A stretch of 64,000 nt of DNA from Enterobacter sp. (lineage in GTDB: Bacteria > Pseudomonadota > Gammaproteobacteria > Enterobacterales > Enterobacteriaceae): positions 1-64,000 of the forward strand of contig JALCNW010000011.1 in the NCBI GenBank assembly GCA_022649305.1. The letters run 5' to 3'. Positions 1 to 7,534 of this stretch are shown here, piece after piece; positions within the stretch are counted from its first letter, which is position 1, and every line of letters begins with the position of its first letter. The notes beneath the pieces are model-generated. The model worked only from the letters and a program-made list of their open reading frames with translations, was not told the DNA's origin and searched no databases. A program made the position numbers and the translations under genes.

Positions 1-177
1 GTGGTTCGGTTTGAACGATGCCGAGAACATCCACACCAGCGGGTAAAGCATCAGCAGGCCAACAAACAGCAAGACCACGTAGCGAATGCTGGCGTTGATT
101 TTTTCTTTGCGCAGGGTCCGCGCCACTTCACGTTCCGCGATGCTTCTCGCCGTGGACATTTGTTGAATATCAGCCAT
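1..177 (-). CDS. togN: Sugar ABC transporter permease, TogN/MalG-like (5' part only)
   Basis: Only the first 59 codons lie in the window; the rest continues beyond base 1. The visible part has a charged cytoplasmic N-terminus (about residues 1-27) and a first membrane segment (about 31-50) followed by the SFKP stretch typical of MalG-type permeases. These pair with a MalF-type subunit to form the inner membrane channel of a carbohydrate importer. The start overlaps the end of the upstream permease gene by 8 bases (ATGGCTGA), which indicates translational coupling. From memory the N-terminus resembles TogN, the oligogalacturonide importer subunit of Dickeya. The KdgR-like sites upstream and kdgF nearby agree with that, but the substrate is inferred. 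Confidence 0.8.
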   Translation of the reverse strand, partial: MADIQQMSTARSIAEREVARTLRKEKINASIRYVVLLFVGLLMLYPLVWMFSASFKPNH

Positions 178-1060
178 TTTTGCCTCCCTTATCGGCGGAG
201 TAGAACACCCAGTATTTCGATGACTTGAAGGCAATAGCGGCAAAGACAGCGACTACCAGGAACAGGATCCAGGCCAGTGCGGCGCCGTAACCCATGTCAA
301 AGTACTTGAATGCGGTGTCGTAGATATAGAGTGAGAACAGGTAGGTAGAGTAGGTCGGTCCCCCACCGGTGATGACATACGGTCCGGTAAATTCCTGGAA
401 CGCCTGGGTGGTCTGCATAATAAAGTTAAAGAAGATGACCGGCGTAATCAGCGGCACGGTGACTTTCGTAAACATCTGCCATTTAGAGGCACCGTCGATC
501 ATCGCGGCTTCGTACTGGGATTGCGGCACGTTTTGCAGCGCGGCCAGGAAGATAACCATCGCCGAGCCAAACTGCCAGACGCGCAGCAGCGTAACGGACA
601 TCAATGCCAACGACGGCTCGCCCAGCCAGTTCACCGGGTCGAAACCTAACACACCAATAAAGCTGTTCAGCAGGCCGTCGATCGCGAACAACGCCCGCCA
701 CAGCACGGCAATTGCAACAGAGCTGCCGAGGATCGAGGGAATATAATAAGCCGTACGGAAGAATCCAATTCCGCGTAATTTAAAGTTAAGAACAAATGCA
801 ATGCCCAGTGCAAATGCGAGTTTTAACGGAATCGTTAAAAATACATATGCAAAGGTTACGCCCATGGATTTCCAGAAGAGGGTATCTTCGGTAAACATGT
901 AGCGATAGTTTTCGATGCCGTTAAACACCGGTGGGCTCATCAAATCGTAATCAGTAAAACTGAGGAAGAAAGATGAGACAAAGGGGAACGCGGTAAAGAG
1001 TATCAACCCGATTATATAGGGTGATATCCACGCTAGCCCCAGCATTTTGTTTTCATTCAT
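170..1060 (-). CDS. togM: Sugar ABC transporter permease, TogM/MalF-like
   Basis: This 296-residue inner membrane permease has about six membrane segments. It carries the EAA loop that contacts the ATPase, with Glu184-Ala-Ala and Gly190 followed by a conserved VPLITP stretch. It would form the channel with the MalG-type partner encoded immediately downstream. The first residues and the TGGGPTY loop resemble TogM, which imports oligogalacturonides from pectin. An AGGTAGG ribosome site precedes the ATG. It appears to be the first gene of an operon running off the left edge, where the partner permease, binding protein and ATPase would be expected. The family is certain; the oligogalacturonide substrate rests on resemblance plus KdgR-like boxes upstream. 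Confidence 0.8.
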   Translation of the reverse strand: MNENKMLGLAWISPYIIGLILFTAFPFVSSFFLSFTDYDLMSPPVFNGIENYRYMFTEDTLFWKSMGVTFAYVFLTIPLKLAFALGIAFVLNFKLRGIGFFRTAYYIPSILGSSVAIAVLWRALFAIDGLLNSFIGVLGFDPVNWLGEPSLALMSVTLLRVWQFGSAMVIFLAALQNVPQSQYEAAMIDGASKWQMFTKVTVPLITPVIFFNFIMQTTQAFQEFTGPYVITGGGPTYSTYLFSLYIYDTAFKYFDMGYGAALAWILFLVVAVFAAIAFKSSKYWVFYSADKGGKNG

Positions 1061-1269
1061 ACATACCTACCTGGCAATCAATGGTTTAAAACGGAATCTG
1101 CTTTGTAACGACTTCTCATGCTGTGAAGCATCGACACATGAGGGTCAGTATTCATGACGACACGTATGAGCGTGGCTTCCTTTAACTTTGTTTCATAACG
1201 CTTTTTGTGGACTATGCTAGGCGAACCTTGTTTGGGTTTCAAAACATACGAACCGCCGTTCTTGATTTG

Positions 1270-1284
1270 TAAAACGTCGTTTTA
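1270..1284. promoter_or_regulatory. KdgR-like operator palindrome
   Basis: TAAAACGTCGTTTTA is a perfect 15-base inverted repeat around a central T. It follows the AAAC-N3-GTTT layout of KdgR boxes, the operators of the pectin-catabolism repressor. It lies about 210 bases upstream of togM. KdgR itself is not in the window. Confidence 0.5.
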
Positions 1285-1330
1285 ATTTATTTTATTGCGA
1301 TTTGTTTCTGAGTCATTCGGTAAATGATGG

Positions 1331-1352
1331 AAATGTGATCGCGGTCGAAACG
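1331..1352. promoter_or_regulatory. CRP-like site upstream of the transporter operon
   Basis: AAATGTGATC matches the full left arm of the CRP consensus. The right arm (GGTCGAAA) is only partly conserved. It overlaps the KdgR-like palindrome at 1347-1359. Paired CRP activation and KdgR repression is the usual arrangement for pectin genes in Dickeya. Confidence 0.45.
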
Positions 1353-1359
1353 CTGTTTC
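1347..1359. promoter_or_regulatory. KdgR-like operator palindrome
   Basis: GAAACGCTGTTTC has perfect GAAAC/GTTTC arms around three bases, the core of the KdgR consensus. It overlaps the CRP-like site, so a bound repressor could exclude the activator. It sits between togM and fepE and could act on either. Confidence 0.5.
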
Positions 1360-1608
1360 AATAAGGTGAAGTGGCTGGCACTTTTGCCTTTTTGAAAAGG
1401 GGAAAGGAGCGGGGACGATGTGGCGGTATGAACAGAAGTGTCACTTTGACAGAATTTACGTGGTTTTAAACATTCACTACCAATTCTCGTAGTAAATTTA
1501 AGTTTTGTGTCAATAACGCATTCAGATGATTCTTAGTTTCTTGTATCATCATCTTCCCTAAGCCTATTAGGCAGGATTTCACTGCACCTTCATAAAAGAA
1601 GAACGAGT

Positions 1609-2733
1609 ATGTCAGCGATGGATTTCAAGAAGAACACGGATCTGGATTTTGCCAGTTATGTCCCTCAGGTAGCCGCGAATAAAGAGATAGACCTCCTCGG
1701 ACTGATTGACGTTCTGTTAGCCGCTAAAAAACGCATCATTGCCATTGTCTTTGTTTTTGCCGTTGTCGGCGCAGCGATATCTTTCCTGCTACCGCAAAAG
1801 TGGACCAGTAAAGCGGTCGTGACTCCAGCTGAGCAAACGCAGTGGAGCGAGGTCCAGCAAATGCTGGTTGCGTTGCAGGTGCTTGATGTGGACGTCAGCG
1901 TCAAACGTGGCGAAATCTTCAATCTCTTTATCAAAAAGTTTCAGTCGCAGTCGTTGCTTGAAGACTATATAAAATCGTCGCCCTACGTAATGGAGCAGCT
2001 ACAGGGAGCGGATGTTGACCCACTTGATCTGCACCGCGCGGTGGTGAGCATTGCTGAAAAAATGAAAGCGGTGGACAATTCTGCGGCGAAGGATGCGGAT
2101 AAAGCGCCTTATACGTCCTGGACGCTGAGCTTTACCGCGCCAACGGCGAAAGATGCTCAGGTCGTGCTAAACGGCTATATCGCCTACATTTCTGCCATTG
2201 TTGAAAAAGAGACCATGCTGAACATTCGTAACGTGCTGGCGTTGAAAACGCGCATGGAGAAAGAGCGCCTGGACCTGGATCGCGTCCGTTTGACCACCAT
2301 CCATAACACTAACCTTCAGCGGCTGAACTACTCCCTGGAAGTGGCGAATGCCGCGGGTATCAAAAAGCCGGTCTACAGTAATGGGCAAGCGGTAAAAGAC
2401 GATCCTGATTATTCCGTGGCGCTGGGGGCAGATGGTATTGCGCAGAAGCTGGCCATTGAGAAATCCCTGAAAGACGTAGCGGAACTGAATGCTGATTTCC
2501 AGAACCGCGAGTATCACCTTGCGCAACTGCAAAAGCTCTCTATCGATGACGTGAATTTCGAGCCGTTTAAATACCAGCTGTCACCGTCAATTCCGGTGAA
2601 AAAAGACGGCCCGGGCAAAGCCCTGATCGTTATTCTTGCCGCGCTGTTAGGCGGGATTTTTGCCTGCGCAAGCGTACTGTTGCGCGAGGCGATGCTGTCC
2701 CGTTTGCCGTTGCCGGAACCGGTAACGCAATAA
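1609..2733 (+). CDS. fepE: LPS O-antigen chain length determinant FepE (Wzz family)
   Basis: A 374-residue polysaccharide co-polymerase of the Wzz family, close to the 377 residues of E. coli FepE. It has the expected topology: a short cytoplasmic N-terminus, a first membrane segment (about 41-61), a long periplasmic domain with a helical stretch around 200-310, and a second membrane segment (about 337-356). The latter is preceded by the conserved PSIPVKKDGPGKA motif. The protein sets the modal length of O-antigen chains, usually very long chains. The start follows a weak ribosome site. No O-antigen or enterobactin genes are near; it lies between two pectin-related genes. A shared terminator separates it from kdgF. 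Confidence 0.92.
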   Translation: MSAMDFKKNTDLDFASYVPQVAANKEIDLLGLIDVLLAAKKRIIAIVFVFAVVGAAISFLLPQKWTSKAVVTPAEQTQWSEVQQMLVALQVLDVDVSVKRGEIFNLFIKKFQSQSLLEDYIKSSPYVMEQLQGADVDPLDLHRAVVSIAEKMKAVDNSAAKDADKAPYTSWTLSFTAPTAKDAQVVLNGYIAYISAIVEKETMLNIRNVLALKTRMEKERLDLDRVRLTTIHNTNLQRLNYSLEVANAAGIKKPVYSNGQAVKDDPDYSVALGADGIAQKLAIEKSLKDVAELNADFQNREYHLAQLQKLSIDDVNFEPFKYQLSPSIPVKKDGPGKALIVILAALLGGIFACASVLLREAMLSRLPLPEPVTQ

Positions 2734-2744
2734 GCGGTTTAGAT

Positions 2745-2777
2745 AAAAAAGGGCGCTGTTCAAAAGCGCCCTTTTTG
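2745..2777. terminator. Bidirectional terminator between fepE and kdgF
   Basis: GGGCGCT (2751-2757) and AGCGCCC (2765-2771) form a stem. It is flanked by an A-run on the left and a T-run on the right, so it can stop both the rightward fepE transcript and the leftward kdgF transcript. Confidence 0.9.
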
Positions 2778-3101
2778 TTACTTCAGGAAATCTTCTCGTA
2801 CCGGCGTAAAGGTATCCAGCAGCGTACCGGGCTTCAGGCACACGCAGCCGTGCATGATATGCGGCTCTTTATAAAGCGTATCGCCGGCGGTCACTACGTG
2901 CTTTTGATCGCCGATGGTGAACTCAAACTCACCCGATAACACGTAGGTCAGCTGTTCATGCGGATGGTTGTGCATAGGACCTATCGCCCCCTGCTCAAAA
3001 TTCACTTCTACCGCCATCATCTTACCGTCGTGCGCCAGAATGCGACGCGTCACGCCATTGCCCAGATCCTCAAGCGTGGTCTCTTTATGGAAAATAAACA
3101 T
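2778..3101 (-). CDS. kdgF: Cupin protein KdgF, pectin-derived uronate ketonisation
   Basis: A 107-residue single cupin. The metal-binding cluster His44, His46, His48 and a later His84 are visible, followed by the C-terminal PVREDFL stretch typical of KdgF. KdgF is known to speed conversion of the 4,5-unsaturated uronate from pectin (or alginate) breakdown into its linear keto form, feeding the KduI/KduD route. A textbook KdgR box lies 20 bases upstream of the start, which supports the name strongly. In E. coli kduI and kduD sit in this same part of the map, so the rest of the pathway may lie left of the window. A generic cupin of unknown substrate is the alternative. Confidence 0.82.
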   Translation of the reverse strand: MFIFHKETTLEDLGNGVTRRILAHDGKMMAVEVNFEQGAIGPMHNHPHEQLTYVLSGEFEFTIGDQKHVVTAGDTLYKEPHIMHGCVCLKPGTLLDTFTPVREDFLK

Positions 3102-3120
3102 ATCGGTGTCCTGTTATAGA

Positions 3121-3139
3121 GTAAAACATCGTTTCATTT
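3121..3139. promoter_or_regulatory. KdgR box upstream of kdgF
   Basis: GTAAAACATCGTTTCATTT contains AAAAC-ATC-GTTTC with A/T flanks, the best KdgR match in the window. It is 20 bases upstream of the kdgF start codon, where a repressor would cover the promoter. Confidence 0.7.
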
Positions 3140-3234
3140 AATTTATATCACTACGGATTAAAAGGAAACGCTAAGCCAAATAACTGGAAACAGGATCACA
3201 AGTTTGCTTCACTGGAGAAAACACAGGAGGAAAA

Positions 3235-3927
3235 ATGAAAACGATTGGCCTGTTAGGTGGAATGAGCTGGGAATCAACGATTCCTTATTATCGTTTAATT
3301 AATGAGGGCGTAAAACAGCGTCTGGGCGGCCTGCACTCGGCGAGCCTTATCTTGCACAGCGTGGATTTTCATGAAATCGAAGCGTATCAGGCAAGTGGCG
3401 AGTGGGATAAAGCAGGCGAAATGCTGGCTCAGGCAGCGGTTGGGCTGGAACGTGCCGGGGCCGAAGGTATCGTGCTGTGTACCAACACCATGCACAAAGT
3501 GGCGTCACATATTGAAGCACGCTGCTCGCTACCCTTTTTGCACATTGCCGATGCGACAGGGCGGGCGATAACGAACTCCGGCATGAAACGTGTCGCGTTG
3601 CTCGGTACCCGCTATACCATGGAACAGGATTTCTATCGTGGCAGATTGCGCTCGCCGTTTGATATTGAGTGCATTGTGCCGGAAGAAGCCGACCGGGTGC
3701 GCATCAACCAGATTATCTTTGAAGAGCTGTGTCTGGGGACGTTTAGCGATGCCTCACGTCAGTATTATCTCAGTGTGATGGATAAACTGGCGAAGCAGGG
3801 CGCGGAGGGGGTGATCTTTGGCTGTACCGAGATTGGACTGTTGGTGCCCGCCGACGAAAGCCCGATTCCGGTGTTCGATACCACCGCGATCCATGCGGCG
3901 GACGCGGTGGAGTTTATGCTGTCCTGA
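3235..3927 (+). CDS. ygeA: Aspartate/glutamate racemase family protein YgeA
   Basis: A 230-residue PLP-independent amino acid racemase of the Asp/Glu family, the same length as E. coli YgeA. That enzyme has been described as a broad-spectrum racemase with a preference for homoserine and similar residues. The two catalytic cysteines of the family are visible as Cys82 (in LCTNTMH) and Cys197 (in FGCTE). A strong AGGAGG ribosome site sits 7 bases before the ATG. Its 3' end overlaps the convergent lysR by 14 bases. In E. coli the neighbour upstream is araE; here that gene is absent and kdgF lies there instead. Confidence 0.92.
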   Translation: MKTIGLLGGMSWESTIPYYRLINEGVKQRLGGLHSASLILHSVDFHEIEAYQASGEWDKAGEMLAQAAVGLERAGAEGIVLCTNTMHKVASHIEARCSLPFLHIADATGRAITNSGMKRVALLGTRYTMEQDFYRGRLRSPFDIECIVPEEADRVRINQIIFEELCLGTFSDASRQYYLSVMDKLAKQGAEGVIFGCTEIGLLVPADESPIPVFDTTAIHAADAVEFMLS

Positions 3928-4840
3928 GCTGTTCCGGTAAGCGCTGTGCGACAAGGGTCGCGTGTTGAATAAGATGCGCCGAAAAGGCCTCGACCAGTGC
4001 GGATACCGGGCGATGAAGCGGGCGAATCAGGCTTACGGTAAACGGGACTGAAACGCTGAAACGGCGGAGCACAATTCCGCTGGCGGCATAATCCAGCGCC
4101 GTGAGCGGATTAACCACTGCGATGCCTGCTCCCGCGCGAACCATGGCGCAAATCGATGCCGCGCTGTGCGTCTCCACCACCATTCGTCGTTTCACCTGAT
4201 GTTCGGTAAACAGAGTATCCAGCAGGTGCCGATAACTGTCCGTTTGCGACAGGCTAATGTAGTTCTCACCATGAAAATCGGCAGGCTCTAGCACGCTTTT
4301 GTTGGCAAGCGGGTGTCCAACAGGTAATACACAAACCTCATCTAATGAGAGTAACTCGGTGCGTTCCGTCCCCGCTGGCGTGGCAAGGGTTTCGGTCAGC
4401 CCTAAATCGTGACGCTGCGCCGAGAGCCACTCTTCAAGCAACGGCGATTCTTGCGGCACGATGGTGAGATTTACATCCGGGTAGCGAGCAAGAAAAGGCT
4501 GTAGCAGCTGAGGCAGGAATGACTGCGAGAATACCGGAAGACAGACGATCGACAGCTCGCCCTGGCGAAATTCCCGCAGGCTTTCTGCTGCGCTGACGAT
4601 GCGATCGAGGCCATACCAGGAACGCTGAACTTCCTCGAAAAGACGCAAGCCCTGCACCGTAGGATGAAGTCTGCCGCGCGCGCGTTCAAACAGCTTTAAA
4701 CCTAATACCTTTTCAAAGCGTGCCAGCTCGCGGCTGACCGTTGGCTGCGAGGTATGCAGCATCTGCGCGGCTTCGGTCAAATTTCCGGCGGTCATCACTG
4801 CGTGAAAAATCTCAATATGGCGTAAGTTTACAGCGGGCAT
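3914..4840 (-). CDS. lysR: LysR, transcriptional activator of lysA
   Basis: A 308-residue LysR-type regulator, near identical in order and content to E. coli LysR (311 residues). The winged helix-turn-helix occupies about residues 5-65, with the recognition helix in the SQPTVSREL stretch, and the effector domain covers the rest. It activates divergent lysA when diaminopimelate is present and lysine is low. The reading frame extends 47 codons further upstream, but the chosen ATG gives the conserved [12 protein letters not shown] start. It converges on and overlaps the end of ygeA. Confidence 0.95.
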   Translation of the reverse strand: MPAVNLRHIEIFHAVMTAGNLTEAAQMLHTSQPTVSRELARFEKVLGLKLFERARGRLHPTVQGLRLFEEVQRSWYGLDRIVSAAESLREFRQGELSIVCLPVFSQSFLPQLLQPFLARYPDVNLTIVPQESPLLEEWLSAQRHDLGLTETLATPAGTERTELLSLDEVCVLPVGHPLANKSVLEPADFHGENYISLSQTDSYRHLLDTLFTEHQVKRRMVVETHSAASICAMVRAGAGIAVVNPLTALDYAASGIVLRRFSVSVPFTVSLIRPLHRPVSALVEAFSAHLIQHATLVAQRLPEQLRTA

Positions 4841-4964
4841 CGGGCGGACCTGTGTGAGTCGAGTATCCATATCATTTTTGCATAGAGTCTCGATAAAACG
4901 ATATTTTTTATTCTCTTCGCGCTGTGGCGTAATCATAAAAAAATGAATGCACCTGGAGAACACC
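4841..4964. promoter_or_regulatory. lysR-lysA divergent control region
   Basis: This 124-base, A+T-rich gap separates the divergent starts of lysR and lysA and must contain both promoters and the LysR operator. ATAGAGTCTCGATAAAACGAT at about 4880-4900 resembles an imperfect LysR-type interrupted palindrome. I cannot fix the exact site. Confidence 0.6.
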
Positions 4965-6227
4965 ATGCCACGCCCGCTCAACAGTACCGATACCGCACTG
5001 AACGCTGAAAACTTACTGCGCCTGCCGGCTGAATTTGGTTGCCCGGTATGGGTCTATGACGCGGAGATCGTGCGTGAAAAGATTGCGGCGCTACATCAGT
5101 TTGACGTGGTGCGCTTTGCACAAAAGGCGTGCTCCAATATCCATATCCTGCGCCTGATGCGCGAGCAGGGCGTGAAGGTTGATTCTGTTTCGCTTGGTGA
5201 AATCGAACGCGCGCTGGCGGCGGGCTACGATCCTAAAGCTGACGGCGATGCGATTGTCTTCACCGCTGACCTGATCGACAGCGCCACGCTGGCGCGCGTA
5301 CATGAACTGCAGATCCCGGTAAATGCGGGTTCTGTGGATATGCTGGAACAGCTTGGACAAGTCTCGCCGGGGCATCGCGTATGGTTGCGCGTGAATCCGG
5401 GATTTGGCCATGGTCACAGTCAAAAAACCAATACCGGCGGTGAAAACAGCAAGCACGGCATCTGGTATGCCGATCTGCCTGCCGCGCTGGAGGTATTGCA
5501 GCGCTATAACCTGACGTTGGTGGGTATTCATATGCACATTGGTTCCGGCGTCGATTACGCACATCTTGAACAAGTGTGTGGCGCGATGGTGCGTCAGGTT
5601 GTGGACTTTGGTCAGGATCTGGAAGCTATCTCTGCGGGCGGCGGTTTGTCGATCCCTTACCGCGAAGGCGAAGAAGCGATTGATACCGATCACTATTACG
5701 GCCTGTGGAGCGCGGCGCGTGACAAAATTGCCGCACATCTCGGGTACGCGGTGAAACTGGAAATCGAACCAGGCCGTTTTCTGGTGGCTGAATCCGGCGT
5801 GCTGGTGGCGCAGGTGCGCAGCGTGAAGGCGATGGGCAGTCGTCACTTTGTGTTGATCGACGCGGGCTTTAACGATCTGATGCGCCCGTCCATGTACGGC
5901 AGTTACCATCATATTTCCGCGTTGGCGGGTGATGGCCGCGATTTAACGCAGGCTCCGCTGGTGGATACCGTAGTGGCAGGGCCGCTGTGTGAATCGGGCG
6001 ATGTGTTTACGCAACAGGAGGGCGGGAAAGTTGAAACCCGCGCACTGCCAGCGGTTCAACCGGGTGACTATCTGGTGCTGCACGATACCGGTGCTTACGG
6101 GGCGTCGATGTCTTCTAACTACAATAGTCGTCCGCTGCTGCCAGAAGTGTTGTTTGAACATGGCGTGGCGCGACTGATTCGCCGCCGCCAGACCATTCAG
6201 GAATTGCTCTCGCTCGAGCTATTTTGA
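4965..6227 (+). CDS. lysA: Diaminopimelate decarboxylase
   Basis: A 420-residue fold-type III PLP enzyme catalysing the last step of lysine synthesis, meso-diaminopimelate to lysine plus CO2. The PLP lysine is Lys54 in FAQKACSN. Other family marks are the GIHMHIGSG stretch, the glycine-rich ISAGGGLS phosphate loop and the CESGDVF active-site cysteine motif from the partner subunit. The start was placed at MPRPLNS to match the E. coli length of 420; an in-frame ATG six codons earlier is possible. Its last 9 bases overlap the convergent LacI-type gene. Confidence 0.97.
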   Translation: MPRPLNSTDTALNAENLLRLPAEFGCPVWVYDAEIVREKIAALHQFDVVRFAQKACSNIHILRLMREQGVKVDSVSLGEIERALAAGYDPKADGDAIVFTADLIDSATLARVHELQIPVNAGSVDMLEQLGQVSPGHRVWLRVNPGFGHGHSQKTNTGGENSKHGIWYADLPAALEVLQRYNLTLVGIHMHIGSGVDYAHLEQVCGAMVRQVVDFGQDLEAISAGGGLSIPYREGEEAIDTDHYYGLWSAARDKIAAHLGYAVKLEIEPGRFLVAESGVLVAQVRSVKAMGSRHFVLIDAGFNDLMRPSMYGSYHHISALAGDGRDLTQAPLVDTVVAGPLCESGDVFTQQEGGKVETRALPAVQPGDYLVLHDTGAYGASMSSNYNSRPLLPEVLFEHGVARLIRRRQTIQELLSLELF

Positions 6228-7235
6228 GTTGAAATACGGACCTGTCGTGACCGAATCGCGCAGTACCAGCGTGCCGGTAAATGGCGGGATCGTCTCGACC
6301 GGCTGGTTGTTTGCCAGCCGGATCGCCTGATCGATAGCGGTCACTATCATGTTATCGATTGGCAGGTAGACGGACGACAGCGCTGGCTCAAGCCATTTCG
6401 CACTGGGCGCGTCGTCAAAGCCGAACAATGAGATGTCCTGCGGAATACGTAATCCCGCCTGATGTAAAGCCTTTGAAGCGCCCAGCGCCATGTCATCGTT
6501 ACAGGCAAACAGTGCGCTGAAAGGCGTCTTTTCGTTGAGCAACTCCTGACACAGTTCATATCCCCGCGTCATACCCGCATCGCCATATTTTACCCGGCGA
6601 TCGTCCCAGACGATTCCGTGTTTTTCCAGCGCCTTGCGATAGCCCATCAATCGCGCTTTTCCGGTTGGTGTGTGAATCGGTACGGTGATACAGGCGATCT
6701 CTCGATGGCCCTGGCTTATCAAATAATCGACGGCTTTAAATGCTGCATCCTGCTGTTCAAAGAAAACGCAGCGGTCCGCCGCCTGGCTGACCTCACGGTT
6801 GATCACCACCAGCGGCGTTTGCACGCTGTGAATAAGCTTCATGATCGCTTTCTCGCTCATGTAGCGCGTGTAAAGCACGATGGCGTCGCATTTACGATCC
6901 GCGAGCATCTGCACCGCTTGCTCTTCTTGCTCGGGGGCGTCGTGGCCGTCGGTCACGATCAACTGTTTGCCGTGCGTTTCTGTCTGGCGCGATGCCTGTT
7001 GCAGCAGGCGGCCAAAGTAAAAACCGTCGAACGTTGAGACGACCAGCCCAATGCTGTTGCTGGTCTGGTTTGCCAGTGACTGTGCGAGAAAGTTCGGACG
7101 ATAGCCCAGCTCTTCCATCGCTTTAAACACTTGTTGACGCGTGCTTTCTTTTACCTGACCTGTGCCGTTCAGCACGCGTGAAACGGTGGCCTTCGACACA
7201 CCCGCGCGTAATGAGACATCCAGCATTGTTGCCAT
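6219..7235 (-). CDS. LacI-family repressor of the adjacent PTS/GH1 genes
   Basis: A 338-residue LacI/GalR-type regulator. The N-terminal helix-turn-helix (MLDVSLRAGVSKATVSRVL) is followed by the hinge helix and a periplasmic-binding-like sensor domain with the FACNDDMALGASKAL and FGFDDAP stretches. The HTH resembles AscG, a repressor of beta-glucoside genes. The ATG chosen starts the HTH directly and has a CAGGAA ribosome site; the frame is open 68 codons further upstream. It is divergent from a PTS permease and glucosidase, which it most likely controls through the GGTATGCCAA sites between them. The inducer is unknown. Confidence 0.88.
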   Translation of the reverse strand: MATMLDVSLRAGVSKATVSRVLNGTGQVKESTRQQVFKAMEELGYRPNFLAQSLANQTSNSIGLVVSTFDGFYFGRLLQQASRQTETHGKQLIVTDGHDAPEQEEQAVQMLADRKCDAIVLYTRYMSEKAIMKLIHSVQTPLVVINREVSQAADRCVFFEQQDAAFKAVDYLISQGHREIACITVPIHTPTGKARLMGYRKALEKHGIVWDDRRVKYGDAGMTRGYELCQELLNEKTPFSALFACNDDMALGASKALHQAGLRIPQDISLFGFDDAPSAKWLEPALSSVYLPIDNMIVTAIDQAIRLANNQPVETIPPFTGTLVLRDSVTTGPYFNSK

Positions 7236-7374
7236 TAGAGATTCCTGCTTCCACGTAATGTCGGGCAGTTTATCACAGACCCATCGGCGCATAAGCGGAG
7301 CGGGGAGGGGAAAACCCCCATCAGGATCACGCTTTTTGGCAACGGTGACTGCGTCAGCATAAAACAGGGGAAGT

Positions 7375-7478
7375 GGTATGCCAAAATGGTGATAAATCAT
7401 GATTTGGGATACCTCTGGTCGCGTTGAGAGCTTAATCACAGAACCCCAGGCGGTTGAAAGCTATTTTTGGTATGCCAA
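7375..7478. promoter_or_regulatory. Paired GGTATGCCAA operator candidates
   Basis: GGTATGCCAA occurs at 7375-7384 and 7469-7478 in direct orientation, 94 bases apart. The second copy expands to TTGGTATGCCAA with TTGG/CCAA symmetric arms. A related TTGGGATACC lies between them at about 7405-7414. Spaced near-palindromes between a LacI-type gene and its divergent target are typical operators and could support a DNA loop. Confidence 0.5.
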
Positions 7479-7534
7479 TAGTATCCGGCTGTACACCTTA
7501 TTCTATAAAAGCCCTTTTACTGAGGTATTACCCT

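Larger units (their letters stand above)
1061..1608. other. 548-base divergent intergenic region between togM and fepE
   Basis: No gene is seen here. It must hold the promoters of the leftward transporter operon and of rightward fepE. It contains a CRP-like site, two symmetric KdgR-like palindromes and one weaker half-palindrome (1181-1197), annotated separately or in the findings. Nearer fepE, a GATGAT...ATCATC inverted repeat lies at about 1525-1552 and a CCTAA...TTAGG repeat at about 1557-1571. The part from 1440 to 1608 is A+T-rich, as expected of a fepE promoter, but I cannot place its start point. Confidence 0.6.

Noticed and set aside
1-228. 75-codon open frame on the plus strand at the left edge
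   Set aside because: It is antisense to togN and togM, which have clear family features.
5091-5912. 273-codon open frame on the minus strand inside lysA
   Set aside because: It mirrors the codon pattern of lysA, has no family resemblance and lies wholly within a conserved gene.
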